Assembly (NCBI RefSeq): GCF_008042035.1
Contig: NZ_RDBL01000009.1
Coordinates: forward strand, 249,025 to 313,024
DNA length: 64,000 nt
DNA from: Streptomyces sp. col6
Lineage (GTDB): Bacteria > Actinomycetota > Actinomycetes > Streptomycetales > Streptomycetaceae
Reading direction: 5' to 3'
Below, one piece after another: positions 33,162 to 42,389 of the stretch. Made by a program: the position numbers and the translations under genes. Numbering within the stretch: the first letter of the stretch is position 1; each line of letters opens with the position of its first letter. Under the pieces are notes generated by a model that saw only the letters and a list, made by a program, of their open reading frames with translations, ran no database searches and had not been told where the DNA came from.

Positions 33162-33842
33162 GTGCAGGACAGAGCGCGCGCAACCCGCAAAGTGCTGCTG
33201 GAATCGGCGGCACATCTATTCGTCGAACGGGGATATGCGGGAACGAGTGTCAATGACATAAGCGACCACTCGGGAAAGACGAGCGGGGCCATCTATTTCC
33301 ATTACTCCAGCAAGGAGAAGCTCGCGCTGGCCGTCGTCCGCGCGCAGTTCGCCACCTGGCCGCAGCTCGCCGCCGCCTACGCCGCGCCCGGAGTCCCACC
33401 GCTGGAGAAGCTGGTCGTCCTCAGCTTCCGCGTCGCCCAGTCCCTCAGCGAGGACGTCCTGGCGCGGGCCGGCGCACGGCTGTGGGCGGAGCGCCGCGCC
33501 ATCGAGGCTCCCGTGCCGACACCGTTCAACGCCTGGGCGCTGGCCTGTGCCCGGCTCCTCGCCCAGGCCCGGACGCGGGGCGAACTCGCCGAAGGGGTCG
33601 AGCCGTCCGCGGCCGCCGTGGCGCTCGTCTGCGGGTTCTACGGGCACTGCACCCTCACCGACGAGATGCCCGGCAAGTGGGGCTGGACCGAACGGCTGGA
33701 GCAGTGGTGGGGCATGGTCCTCGCCTCCCTCCAGGCGGACCCCGATCCGGCGGGTCTGCTCGCGCGGGCACGGGCCCGGATTCCCGCGCAGTCCGACGCG
33801 TCACGCTCCGGCGCCCTCCCGGCTGAGCGGCTGAGCGGCTGA
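33162..33842 (+). CDS. TetR regulator of the gamma-butyrolactone-receptor type (ScbR/ArpA-like)
   Basis: A 226-residue TetR protein. RATRKVLLESAAHLFVERGY, then ISDHSGKTSGAIYFHYSSKE, then LALAVVRAQFATWPQL matches the butyrolactone-receptor subgroup, and a Trp in PFNAWALACARLL sits near where the ligand-contacting Trp lies in that family. The C-terminus is Ala/Arg-rich. GTG 33162 has GAAGG 8 bases upstream; GTG 33153 lacks a site. No butyrolactone synthase gene (AfsA-like) is in the window, so it may be a pseudo-receptor. An AfsR-like SARP follows. Confidence 0.8.
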   Translation: MQDRARATRKVLLESAAHLFVERGYAGTSVNDISDHSGKTSGAIYFHYSSKEKLALAVVRAQFATWPQLAAAYAAPGVPPLEKLVVLSFRVAQSLSEDVLARAGARLWAERRAIEAPVPTPFNAWALACARLLAQARTRGELAEGVEPSAAAVALVCGFYGHCTLTDEMPGKWGWTERLEQWWGMVLASLQADPDPAGLLARARARIPAQSDASRSGALPAERLSG

Positions 33843-33852
33843 GCGGCTGAGC
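33821..33852. repeat. Four tandem copies of an 8-bp unit over the stop codon
   Basis: GGCTGAGC repeats four times without change. Each unit contains TGA, and the third one is the stop of the TetR gene (33840-33842). Loss or gain of units would shift the frame but would meet a stop within a few codons, so the protein tail could vary by only a few residues. Confidence 0.85.
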
Positions 33853-34121
33853 CCACCACGGCCGGGCACCGGCCGTTGGCGGCACGTTGGTGCGCCGTTG
33901 GCGTGCCCCGGCACAGTGATCGACACCAGGAACGGGACCCCGGCTGCTCCGCGCATCCGCCGTCCCCGCGCTGACGATCGCGCGGCGGGTGCGGGCAGCA
34001 CGGGGGTGTGCCCGCACCCGCCCCCGGCGTGCCGTTTTCACGTCTCCGCACGGCTTACGATGTTCCCCAGCCGGTCCCTCGTCCATAGAGATACCGACCG
34101 TTGACGCTGGTGGGGGACGTG

Positions 34122-36971
34122 GTGCTGAGGTTCGGACTGCTCGGGCCGCTGGTGGTCGACGACGGGGTGGCGCTGCGGCCGGTCACCGGACTCAAGGTCC
34201 GGGTGCTGCTGGCCACCCTGCTGCTCGCGCCGAACCGGGTGGTGTCCAAGGACACCCTCATGGACGCCATGTGGGGCGAGCACCTCCCCTCCAGCGCCGG
34301 GGCCTCCTTCGCCAACCACGCGACCCGGCTGCGCCGCATCCTCTCCCCGGCCGGCGACGACCGCCTGCGGACCGTACCGCCCGGCTACCAGCTGCTCGTG
34401 GCCGAAGGGGACCTGGACATCGAGGTGTTCGAGGCCCGAGCGCGTGCCGCGGGCCTCGCCCATCAGGCGGGCGACTGGCCCACGGTCCGAGAGGAGAGCG
34501 CGGCGGCACTGGCTCTGTGGCGCGGCGCGCCGCTGTCCGACCTGCCCGGGTTCCGCGACCAGCGGGCGCCGTCGCTGCGCGTCCACCAGCTCGATCAGCT
34601 GCGCCTCCAGGTCCGCGAGTGGGCCTTCGACGCCGGCCTCCGCCTCGGGCACCACCGCGAGATCCTCGATGAACTCGGCGTCCTGGCCGCGGAGAACCCG
34701 TTGCGCGAGGAACTGCACCGCCAGCTCATGGTCGCCCTGCACCGGACGGGGCGCCAGGCCGAGGCGTACGAGGTCTTCCACACCCTGCGCCGGGAACTCG
34801 TGGAGGAGCTGGGCACGGAACCCGGCGCCACCGTCCGCCGGACGTACGAGGAACTGCTCAACGGGGAGGACTCCCCCGCACCTCCCGGCACCCCGGCACC
34901 GGCCGTCGGTGACGTCGCCGTCGCGCCACGGGCCCCGTACCAGATCCCGTCGTCCGTACCGGAGTTCACCGGCAGGGACACGGAGGCGGCCGCTCTGGTG
35001 GCGCTGCTGCGCCGGGCGGCGGCCGGGCCGGCCCGGAAAGCCGGGGACGCACCCGATCCCCTGCGGCCGGTCGTCGTCTCCGGGATGGGCGGCATCGGCA
35101 AGACCGCTCTCGCCGTGCAGGCCGCGCGCCTGGTGCGGGAGGAGTTTCCCGACGGCACCCTCTACGCGGACCTGCGCGGGTTCAGCAGCGGCGGACCGCG
35201 CAGCGCCCACGATCTGCTCGCCCGGCTCCTGGGCGACCTCGGGGCGCGGCCGGCCGCACTGCCGGACGACACGGACGACCGGGCCGCCCTGTTCCGGTCG
35301 GCGGTGGCCGGCCGTCGTGTGCTGCTGGTCCTGGACAACGCCCGGGACGCGGCGCAGGTCGTCCCGCTGCTGCCACCCCACGGCCCGAGCGCGGTCCTCG
35401 TCACCAGCCGCCACCTGCTGGCCGAGCTGCCCGGCGTGGAGCTGATGCCCCTTCACCCCCTACGCCCCGACGAGCAGTTGGCACTGTTGTCCCGGTTGTG
35501 CGGCGCCGCCCGGATCGAGCGCGAACCGGCGGCGCTGGCCGGCATCCTGGCGGCGTGCGGCGGTCTTCCGCTGGCTCTGCGGATCGTCGGCGGCCGGCTG
35601 GCCTCCCGCCCCTCCTGGCCGCTGGAGCTGCTGGCGGAGCGGCTCACCCCGACCTCCGGCCGGCTGCGGGCGCTGGCGATGGGCGCGGTCGCCGTGCAGG
35701 ACACCTTCGACATGAGCTACCTCGCGATACGCGACAGCGGCAACGCGCCGGAGCAGGCGGCGGCGCGGACGTTCCGGCTGCTCGGGGTGTGGAAGCCGCA
35801 CACGTTCAGCGTCGGGTCGGCCGCGGCACTGCTGGGGGTGCCGGAGGGCGACGCGGCGGCCGCCCTGGAGCTGCTGGTGGACGCGAACCTGGTGCACAGC
35901 CCGGAGCCGGGCCGGTACGCGCTCCACGATCTCCTGGGCGAGTACGCGGCCGGGCGCGCGGCGGAGGAGGAGCCCGCGCCGGAGCGGGAGGCCGCGGTCG
36001 TCCGGATGCTCACCTGGTACGCCCGCGCCGTGGTCGCGGCCAGCGCCCTGGCCAGCCACGAGACGCAGTCGCCGCCACCGCTCGACGGGCCCGCGAGCCC
36101 GGACCTGCCGCGCTTCACTGAGGACGCCCAGGCCATCGAGTGGACCAGGAACGAACTGCCCACGATCCGGGAGGCGATCGGCCGGGCCGGGCGCATCGGG
36201 CGCTCCGACATCGCCTGGCGTCTGGCCACCGGGCTGTTCGGCTATGCCACCACCCACTGGTGGACCGGTGAGTGGGACGCGTGCCTGCGCCAGGCCATGG
36301 AGATCGCGGTGGCCCACGAGGACATGCTCGGCCGGGCGTGGCTGCATCGCCGGTTCGCCGTCGCCCACGGAATGGCCTCGCGCAACGCGGAGTGCCTGGA
36401 GCATCTGCGCGCGGCCCTGGGTTTCTTCACCGAGGCCGGGGACACACTGGCCCAGGCCTCCATCCTCGGCAACATGGCGGCGGTGCACACCCAGTCCGGG
36501 GACGGTGCGCAGGGGCTGGTCCTCGCCGAACGGTCCTACGAGCTGTACCGCCGCTCGGCCAGTGACCGCAGTGAGGCGCTGGCGCTGAACCGGATCGCGG
36601 AAGCCCATGACCTGCTGGGGGACCACGCGCTCGCCGCGACGTACCACCGGAAGGTCATCCGCATGCTGCGCGAGCAGCGCCACGGGGTCTTCCTGGCCAC
36701 CTCGCTCACCAACCTCGGGGACTCCCTGCGGAAACTGGGCGACAGGGAGGCGGCGTTGAAGGCGCAGACGGAGGCCCTGTCCATCCGGCGGGAGATGCGC
36801 GACCCGGGCGGCACGGCCGACTGCCTGGCCTCCATGGCCCGCACCCACCTCCATTTCGGGGACCGCGAGGCGGCCCGCGCCCGCTGGGAACAGTGTCTGG
36901 AGCTGGCGCTCCGGCACAACATGACCCAGCACATCGAGGTGACCCGCGAAGGGCTCGCCTCGCTGTCCTGA
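34122..36971 (+). CDS. AfsR/SARP-family regulator with NB-ARC and TPR domains
   Basis: A 949-residue regulator. Domains in order: OmpR-type DNA-binding (1-95, FGLLGPLVVDDGVALRPVTG); bacterial transcriptional activator domain (about 95-245, FEARARAAGLAHQAGDWP to LVEELGTEPGATVRRTYEEL); NB-ARC ATPase (about 270-620, Walker A VSGMGGIGKTALA, Walker B-like RVLLVLDNAR); TPR repeats (from about 700). GTG 34122 lies 5 bases after GGGGG and yields a start near VLRFGLLGPL, as in AfsR-like proteins. Such proteins activate secondary metabolism or development; the target here is unknown. Confidence 0.88.
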   Translation: MLRFGLLGPLVVDDGVALRPVTGLKVRVLLATLLLAPNRVVSKDTLMDAMWGEHLPSSAGASFANHATRLRRILSPAGDDRLRTVPPGYQLLVAEGDLDIEVFEARARAAGLAHQAGDWPTVREESAAALALWRGAPLSDLPGFRDQRAPSLRVHQLDQLRLQVREWAFDAGLRLGHHREILDELGVLAAENPLREELHRQLMVALHRTGRQAEAYEVFHTLRRELVEELGTEPGATVRRTYEELLNGEDSPAPPGTPAPAVGDVAVAPRAPYQIPSSVPEFTGRDTEAAALVALLRRAAAGPARKAGDAPDPLRPVVVSGMGGIGKTALAVQAARLVREEFPDGTLYADLRGFSSGGPRSAHDLLARLLGDLGARPAALPDDTDDRAALFRSAVAGRRVLLVLDNARDAAQVVPLLPPHGPSAVLVTSRHLLAELPGVELMPLHPLRPDEQLALLSRLCGAARIEREPAALAGILAACGGLPLALRIVGGRLASRPSWPLELLAERLTPTSGRLRALAMGAVAVQDTFDMSYLAIRDSGNAPEQAAARTFRLLGVWKPHTFSVGSAAALLGVPEGDAAAALELLVDANLVHSPEPGRYALHDLLGEYAAGRAAEEEPAPEREAAVVRMLTWYARAVVAASALASHETQSPPPLDGPASPDLPRFTEDAQAIEWTRNELPTIREAIGRAGRIGRSDIAWRLATGLFGYATTHWWTGEWDACLRQAMEIAVAHEDMLGRAWLHRRFAVAHGMASRNAECLEHLRAALGFFTEAGDTLAQASILGNMAAVHTQSGDGAQGLVLAERSYELYRRSASDRSEALALNRIAEAHDLLGDHALAATYHRKVIRMLREQRHGVFLATSLTNLGDSLRKLGDREAALKAQTEALSIRREMRDPGGTADCLASMARTHLHFGDREAARARWEQCLELALRHNMTQHIEVTREGLASLS

Positions 36972-37008
36972 CCAGGGACCGGTGACGCGGGTCACATGCT
37001 CCCGCCTC

Positions 37009-37068
37009 TTGACGGCCTCTTTCCAAACCGGTTTGGTTGACCCCGTTCGAGCAGTCAAACCGGTTTGA
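37009..37068 (+). promoter_or_regulatory. Promoter and two LacI operators of the sugar operon
   Basis: TTGACG (37009-37014) is a good -35 box. CCAAACCGGTTTGG (37023-37036) and TCAAACCGGTTTGA (37055-37068) are two perfect 14-bp palindromes, with centres 32 bases apart. AAACCGGTTT is the usual core of LacI/GalR-family sites. They sit upstream of lacI itself and I see none before the lipoprotein gene, so the operon appears to be controlled from here, with autoregulation. Confidence 0.8.
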
Positions 37069-37110
37069 AGACCTGTCGTCTTCGGCCCACCGGCAAGGAA
37101 GTCCAGGCAC

Positions 37111-38130
37111 ATGGCACGCAAGCCCACCATCGCGGATGTCGCCCGGCGTGCCGGTGTCTCACGCGCCACGGTCTCCTTCGCACTGAACGACCGGCCCGGT
37201 GTCGCCGAGGAGACGAAGCTGCGGATCCTCGCGGCGAGCCGGGAGCTCGGCTGGACCCCCAGCCGTCAGGCGCGGGCCCTCTCGCTCGGCAAGGCCGGCG
37301 CCTTCGGGCTCGTCCTGGCCCGCGACGCGGAGCAGGTCGGCGCCGATCCCTTCTTCCCGGCGTTCATCGCCGGTGTCGAGGCCGTGATCGGGCAGCGCGG
37401 TGACGGGCTCATGATCCATGTGACCGCGCCGGACCAGGAGCAGGGCGTCTACCGGCGGCTCGCCTCGGAGCAGCAGGTGGACGGGGTCTTCCTCACCGAC
37501 CTGCGGCGCGACGATCCGCGTCCCGCGCTGCTGCGGGAGCTCGGTCTTCCGGCCGTGGTGGTCGGTCAGCCCGAGTGGGGTGACGGCCTGACCGCGGTGA
37601 GTCTGGACGACGAGCCGGCCTACACGGCCGCCGTCCGGCATCTCGCGGAACTGGGTCACCGGCGCATCGCCCACGTCGAGGGGCCGCAGGAACTGCTGCA
37701 CGCCCACCGGCGCCGGACCGCGTGGGAGCAGACCCTGCGCGCGCTCGGCCTGCCCGAAGGGCCCGTACTGCCCGGCGGGTTCACGCCCGAGGGCGGTGCG
37801 CAGGCGACCAGGCGGCTGCTGGCCTCGGCCGAGCCGCCGACCGCGATCGTCTACGGCAACGACCTCGCCGCCATGGCGGGGCTCTCGGTCGCCCAGGAGC
37901 TGGGTATCCGGGTGCCCGGCCAGTTGTCGCTGGTCGGCTACGACGACGCTCCCCTGACGCGGTACAGCTTCCCGCCGCTCGCCTCCGCCCGTGCGGATGC
38001 CCGGGGCTGGGGCGAGGCGGCGGCGCGCGCGCTCGACGCGGTCGTCGCCGAGGGCGCCGCCGACCATGTGCGGCTGCCTCCGGCGCAGTTCGTGCCGCGT
38101 GCGTCGATGGGGCCCGCGCCCCGCCCGTGA
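37111..38130 (+). CDS. LacI-family repressor of the sugar operon
   Basis: A 339-residue LacI/GalR protein. The DNA-binding headpiece is TIADVARRAGVSRATVSFAL (residues 5-24) with the hinge SRQARALSLGKAG, followed by a periplasmic-binding-protein-like sensor (AAVRHLAELGHRRIAHVEGP; YGNDLAAMAGLSVAQELGI; GYDDAPLTRY). ATG 37111 is preceded by AAGGAAG. It starts the operon and lies next to its own operators. The inducer is probably the imported oligosaccharide or a breakdown product. Confidence 0.9.
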   Translation: MARKPTIADVARRAGVSRATVSFALNDRPGVAEETKLRILAASRELGWTPSRQARALSLGKAGAFGLVLARDAEQVGADPFFPAFIAGVEAVIGQRGDGLMIHVTAPDQEQGVYRRLASEQQVDGVFLTDLRRDDPRPALLRELGLPAVVVGQPEWGDGLTAVSLDDEPAYTAAVRHLAELGHRRIAHVEGPQELLHAHRRRTAWEQTLRALGLPEGPVLPGGFTPEGGAQATRRLLASAEPPTAIVYGNDLAAMAGLSVAQELGIRVPGQLSLVGYDDAPLTRYSFPPLASARADARGWGEAAARALDAVVAEGAADHVRLPPAQFVPRASMGPAPRP

Positions 38131-38220
38131 CGTAACGGGGGCCATCGACCGGTCGTGCTCGCGCCGACCGGGAATTCCGCGCGGCGACGAGGCCGTGCGT
38201 GAACAGTTCGGAGATCAATC

Positions 38221-39513
38221 ATGCTGAGGAGAACGGCGTACGCGCTGCTCGTGCTCGCTCTCGCGGGCACGGCGACGGCCTGCGGCCGGTCGGCTCCCGA
38301 TCCGGCCGCCGCCGCCGAGGCGCGCGGCCCGATCACGGTCTGGCTTTCCAACAACGCGCAGGAGGTGCAGTGGGGCAGGGCGATGGTCGCCGCCTGGAAC
38401 AAGGACCATCCCGGCCAGCACGTCACCGCGCAGCAGATCCCGGCGGGCAAGACCTCCGAGGAGGCCATCAGCGCCTCGATCATCGCGGGGACGACGGCCT
38501 GTCTCGCCTTCAACACCTCGCCGGCGGCCGTGCCGACCTTCCAGAAGCAGAACGGCCTCGTCTCCCTGAGCGACTTCCCGGACGGCGAGTCGTACATCTC
38601 CGAGCGCGGCGGCGCCCTCACCGACCAGTACCGCTCGACCGACGGCGGTTTCTACCAGCTGCCGTGGAAGAGCAACCCGGTCATGATCCTCTACAACAAG
38701 AAGCTGTTCGCGAAGGCCGGCCTCGATCCCGAGCACCCGAAGCTCGCCACGTACAAGGACTTCCTCGACACCTCCCGGAAGCTCGTGCGCAGCGGTGCCG
38801 CGAAGGCGGCGATATGGCCCTCGCCGAGCAGTGACTTCTTCCAGCCCTGGTACGACTTCTACCCGGCGTTCGCCGCGCAGAGCGGCGGCAGGCAGCTGAT
38901 CGAGAACGGCAGGCCCCAGTTCGACTCGGCGGCGGGACGGCAGGTCGCGGCGTTCTGGCGCACGCTGTACGCGGAGAAGCTGGCGCCCCAGGAGCAGTAC
39001 CCGGGCGACTCTCTCAACGACGGCAAGGCCGCCATGGCGACCGTGGGCCCGTGGGCTGTGGCCGCGTACAAGGACAACGTGGACATCGGTGTGGCACCGG
39101 TGCCGACCGCCGACGGCGGGAGCGGCAAGCACTCCTTCAGCGACGAGAAGTCCGCGGCGATGTTCAGCTCGTGCGAGAACCGGGCCACCGCCTGGGACGT
39201 GCTGAAGTTCGCCACCTCCGCCGCCCAGGACGGGAAGTTCCTGGAGGCCACCGGGCAGATGCCGATGCGCGAGGACCTGACCGCCAAGTACCCCGCCTAC
39301 TTCGCGAAGAACCCCATGTACAAGGCCTTCGCCGACCAGGCGGAGCGCGTCGTCGAGGTGCCGAACGTCCCGGGCTCCATCGACATCTGGCAGGCCTTCC
39401 GCGACGAGTGGACGAAGTCGGTGGTGTTCGGCCGCGAGTCCACGGACGCGGGGCTGCGCAACGCGTCGTCCGAGATCACCCACCTGCTGAACGAGTACGG
39501 GGACCCGTCATGA
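38221..39513 (+). CDS. ABC sugar transporter, substrate-binding lipoprotein
   Basis: A 430-residue family 1 extracellular solute-binding protein. The signal peptide is MLRRTAYALLVLALAGTATA and the lipidated Cys follows (Cys21). The mature protein begins with a short linker and then the binding fold (GPITVWLSNNAQEVQWGRAM). It captures an oligosaccharide outside the membrane and delivers it to the two permeases that follow. No ATPase gene is in the operon, so a shared MsiK-type ATPase encoded elsewhere should power it, as is usual in Streptomyces. GGAG lies 7 bases before ATG 38221. Confidence 0.9.
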   Translation: MLRRTAYALLVLALAGTATACGRSAPDPAAAAEARGPITVWLSNNAQEVQWGRAMVAAWNKDHPGQHVTAQQIPAGKTSEEAISASIIAGTTACLAFNTSPAAVPTFQKQNGLVSLSDFPDGESYISERGGALTDQYRSTDGGFYQLPWKSNPVMILYNKKLFAKAGLDPEHPKLATYKDFLDTSRKLVRSGAAKAAIWPSPSSDFFQPWYDFYPAFAAQSGGRQLIENGRPQFDSAAGRQVAAFWRTLYAEKLAPQEQYPGDSLNDGKAAMATVGPWAVAAYKDNVDIGVAPVPTADGGSGKHSFSDEKSAAMFSSCENRATAWDVLKFATSAAQDGKFLEATGQMPMREDLTAKYPAYFAKNPMYKAFADQAERVVEVPNVPGSIDIWQAFRDEWTKSVVFGRESTDAGLRNASSEITHLLNEYGDPS

Positions 39514-40448
39514 GTGTGAACCTGGATGCGGCGCCCCGCGCCATGGGCACGAGTGCACCCGCTCCTCGCGGCAAGGCACGGCGCGGTCTGTCGCGGGCCG
39601 GCGCGCTGTTCGTGTCGCCGTACGTGCTGTTCCTCGTGGTGGTCTTCGCGGTCCCGCTGGTCTACACGGTGTGGATCTCCTTCCACCGCTTCTACTTCAC
39701 CGCGCCGGGCACGGACATCGACTCCCCGTGGGTGGGTCTGTCGAACTACCGGGACGTGTTCACGGACCCGGTCGTCGGGCAGGCGTTCCTCAACATCCTG
39801 ATCTTCCTCGTCATCAACGTGCCGCTCACGGTGGGCCTCTCGCTGGTCCTGGCGGCGGCGCTGAACTCGAAGATCCGGGGGCGTGGGTTCTTCCGGGCGG
39901 CGTTCTACGTGCCGTATGTGACGGCGAGCGTGGCGCTGGTCGCGGTGTGGCAGTTCCTCTTCGGCTCGGACGGGTTCGTCAACCATCTGCTGGGCTCGCA
40001 CGCCCCGGACCCGTCGTGGCTGGTCAACTCGCATCTCGCGATGCCGATGATCGCCGTGTTCGTGACCTGGAAGCAGCTCGGCTTCTTCGTGATGCTGTAC
40101 CTGGCCTCGCTGCAGAACGTCGGCAAGGAGCTGTACGAGGCATCCGCCATGGACGGCGCGGGCAAGGTCCGGCAGTTCTTCTCGGTGACGGTCCCGGGCG
40201 TACGGCCGGCGACGACGCTCGTCGTGATCTACGCGATCATCACCGGCGCCAACCTGTTCAGCGAGCCGTATCTGCTGACCGGCGGCGGTGGCCCCGACCA
40301 CGCGTCGACCTCGCCCGTCCTGCTGATGTACCAGAAGGGCATCGAGCAGGGTCACCCCGACTTCGCGGCGGCGCTGGGCGTCGTCCTCGTCGCCTTCGTG
40401 ATGGTCGTGTCGATCGCCGCCCGCAAGCTGACCGAGAGGGGCGACTGA
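39510..40448 (+). CDS. ABC sugar transporter permease 1 (MalF-like)
   Basis: A 312-residue permease with six predicted helices after a basic cytoplasmic N-terminus. The EAA loop for ATPase contact is YEASAMDGAGKVRQFFSVTV near residue 210. The P-region near LFVSPYVLFLVVVFAVPLVY is helix 1. ATG 39510 overlaps the stop of the binding-protein gene (ATGA). It pairs with the MalG-like permease. Confidence 0.88.
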   Translation: MSVNLDAAPRAMGTSAPAPRGKARRGLSRAGALFVSPYVLFLVVVFAVPLVYTVWISFHRFYFTAPGTDIDSPWVGLSNYRDVFTDPVVGQAFLNILIFLVINVPLTVGLSLVLAAALNSKIRGRGFFRAAFYVPYVTASVALVAVWQFLFGSDGFVNHLLGSHAPDPSWLVNSHLAMPMIAVFVTWKQLGFFVMLYLASLQNVGKELYEASAMDGAGKVRQFFSVTVPGVRPATTLVVIYAIITGANLFSEPYLLTGGGGPDHASTSPVLLMYQKGIEQGHPDFAAALGVVLVAFVMVVSIAARKLTERGD

Positions 40449-40449
40449 C

Positions 40450-41307
40450 ATGAGCGCCACCACACCGAGGCCCACCCGTCGCGTCTGCGTCGGCAGCGTC
40501 GTCCGCTACGTCCTGCTGTCGCTCGGCGCCGTCGCCTTCCTGTTCCCCTTCTACTACATGATCGTCGGCTCGCTGCGCGGGCAGACGGTCGGTGATCTGT
40601 CGGCGGCGGTCCCCTCGGGGCTGACCGGCGACAACTATGCGGCGGTCAACAGCGCGATCTCGCTGGGGCGGTCCCTGCTCAACTCGGGGATCATGACCAT
40701 CGGGGTGCTGCTCTGCACGCTGGTGTTCGGCGTGCTCGCCGGGTACGCGCTGGCGCAGCTCCGCTTCCGGGGCAAGGGCGCGGTCTTCGCCGCCCTCCTC
40801 CTCGTCCAGATGATCCCGTTCCAGCTGCTGACCCTGCCGCTGTACGTGCTCGTCGTCCGCGACTACGGGCTCGGCGACAACTACGTGGGCATGATCCTGC
40901 CGTTCGCGATCAACTCGACGGCCGTGTTCCTGTTCCGCCAGTTCTTCGCGCAGATGCCGCAGTCCCTCTTCGAGGCGGCGCGCATCGACGGCGCGAGCGA
41001 GCTGCGCATCCTGTGGCGGATCGCGCTGCCGATGGCCCGGCCCGCCGTGCTGACCGCACTGCTGCTGACGTTCATCGGGCCCTGGAACGAGTTCCTGTGG
41101 CCGTTCCTCGTCACCAAGGACGCGAACATGCAGCCGCTGGCCGTCTCGCTCGCGAGCTTCCTCTCCAATCTTCAGGGCACGGTGGCCAACCCGGCCGGTG
41201 CCCTGCTGGCCGGCGCCTGTGTGCTGGCCCTCCCTGCGGTGGTCCTGTTCCTCCTGTTCCAGCGCCACTTCACCTCTACCGACATCGACTCCGGAGTAAA
41301 GGGCTGA
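40450..41307 (+). CDS. ABC sugar transporter permease 2 (MalG-like)
   Basis: A 285-residue permease with six helices. The EAA loop is FEAARIDGASELRILWRIAL near residue 178, followed by P and the last helices. The C-terminus LFQRHFTSTDIDSGVKG is typical of MalG-type carbohydrate permeases. ATG 40450 lies one base after the stop of the MalF-like gene. Confidence 0.88.
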   Translation: MSATTPRPTRRVCVGSVVRYVLLSLGAVAFLFPFYYMIVGSLRGQTVGDLSAAVPSGLTGDNYAAVNSAISLGRSLLNSGIMTIGVLLCTLVFGVLAGYALAQLRFRGKGAVFAALLLVQMIPFQLLTLPLYVLVVRDYGLGDNYVGMILPFAINSTAVFLFRQFFAQMPQSLFEAARIDGASELRILWRIALPMARPAVLTALLLTFIGPWNEFLWPFLVTKDANMQPLAVSLASFLSNLQGTVANPAGALLAGACVLALPAVVLFLLFQRHFTSTDIDSGVKG

Positions 41308-41312
41308 ACCCC

Positions 41313-42389
41313 ATGAGCACCACCACCGCCACCCGCATCCCGTACCGCATGGTCCGCAAGGGCGTCGTCATGTCCCCCCTGGCCGGTGAGGCGAACGAGG
41401 TCGAGGGTGTCCTGAACCCCGCCTCCGGCCGTACCCCGGACGGCACCCTGCACCTGCTGCCGCGCCTGGTCGCCGAGGGCAACGTCTCCCGTGTCGGCCT
41501 CGCCGAGGTGACCTTCGACGAGGAGGGCGTGCCGAACGGCGTCGAGCGCCGCGGCACCGTCCTCTCCCCGGACGAGGGCTGGGAGCGCGGCAAGAACAAC
41601 GCCGGCGTCGAGGACCCGCGCGTCACCTGGATACCGTCGCTCGGCAAGCACGTCATGAGTTACGTGGCCTACGGCCCCCTCGGCCCGAAGCCGGCGCTCG
41701 CCGTCTCGGAGAACCTCACCGACTGGACCCGCCTCGGCCCGATCCAGTTCGCCTACCAGCCGGACCTGGACACCGACCTCAACCTGTTCCCCAACAAGGA
41801 CGTCGTCCACTTCCCCGAGCCGGTCCCGGGCCCGGACGGCGAGCCGGCATACGCGATGCTGCACCGCCCGATGTGGGACCTGGGCTGGTTCCGCCCGGGT
41901 GAGGGCGTCCACCTGCCCGCCGGGGTCACCGACGAGCGGCCCGGCATCTGGATCAGCTACGTCCCGGCCGCCGAGGTGGAGGCCGACATCACCGCGCTGA
42001 CCCGGCCGCGCGACCACCGGCTGCTGGCTCTGTCCGAGTTCCCCTGGGAGTCCCTGAAGATCGGCGGCGGCCCCGCCCCGATCCGGGTCCCCGAGGGCTG
42101 GCTGCTCATCCACCACGGCGTGTCGGGCTCCATCGAGGACCCGTGGGCGCAGAACCAGGACGTGTCGTACGCGGCCGGCGCGATGATCCTCGACCCCGCC
42201 GACCCGTCCCGTGTCCTCGCCCGCTCGGACCAGCCGCTGATGGCGCCGGAGACCGAGGAGGAGCGCTCGGGCACCGTCCCGAACGTCGTCTTCCCGACGG
42301 CGATCGAGGAGATCGACGGCGAGCTGTACGTGTTCTACGGCATGGCCGACGCGCACATCGGCGTGGCCCTCCTGGAGCGCACGGCATGA
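41313..42389 (+). CDS. GH130 glycoside phosphorylase/hydrolase
   Basis: A 358-residue five-bladed propeller of family GH130. The catalytic acid Asp is in NNAGVEDPRVTW (Asp101). NLFPNKDVVHFPE, YAMLHRPMWDL and a late segment WLLIHHGVSG are also conserved. Known members phosphorolyse beta-mannosides to mannose-1-phosphate or, in some subfamilies, hydrolyse them; I could not fix the subfamily by eye. The adjacent phosphohexomutase fits a phosphorylase. It is cytoplasmic (no signal peptide). GGAGTAAAGGG precedes ATG 41313. Confidence 0.85.
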   Translation: MSTTTATRIPYRMVRKGVVMSPLAGEANEVEGVLNPASGRTPDGTLHLLPRLVAEGNVSRVGLAEVTFDEEGVPNGVERRGTVLSPDEGWERGKNNAGVEDPRVTWIPSLGKHVMSYVAYGPLGPKPALAVSENLTDWTRLGPIQFAYQPDLDTDLNLFPNKDVVHFPEPVPGPDGEPAYAMLHRPMWDLGWFRPGEGVHLPAGVTDERPGIWISYVPAAEVEADITALTRPRDHRLLALSEFPWESLKIGGGPAPIRVPEGWLLIHHGVSGSIEDPWAQNQDVSYAAGAMILDPADPSRVLARSDQPLMAPETEEERSGTVPNVVFPTAIEEIDGELYVFYGMADAHIGVALLERTA

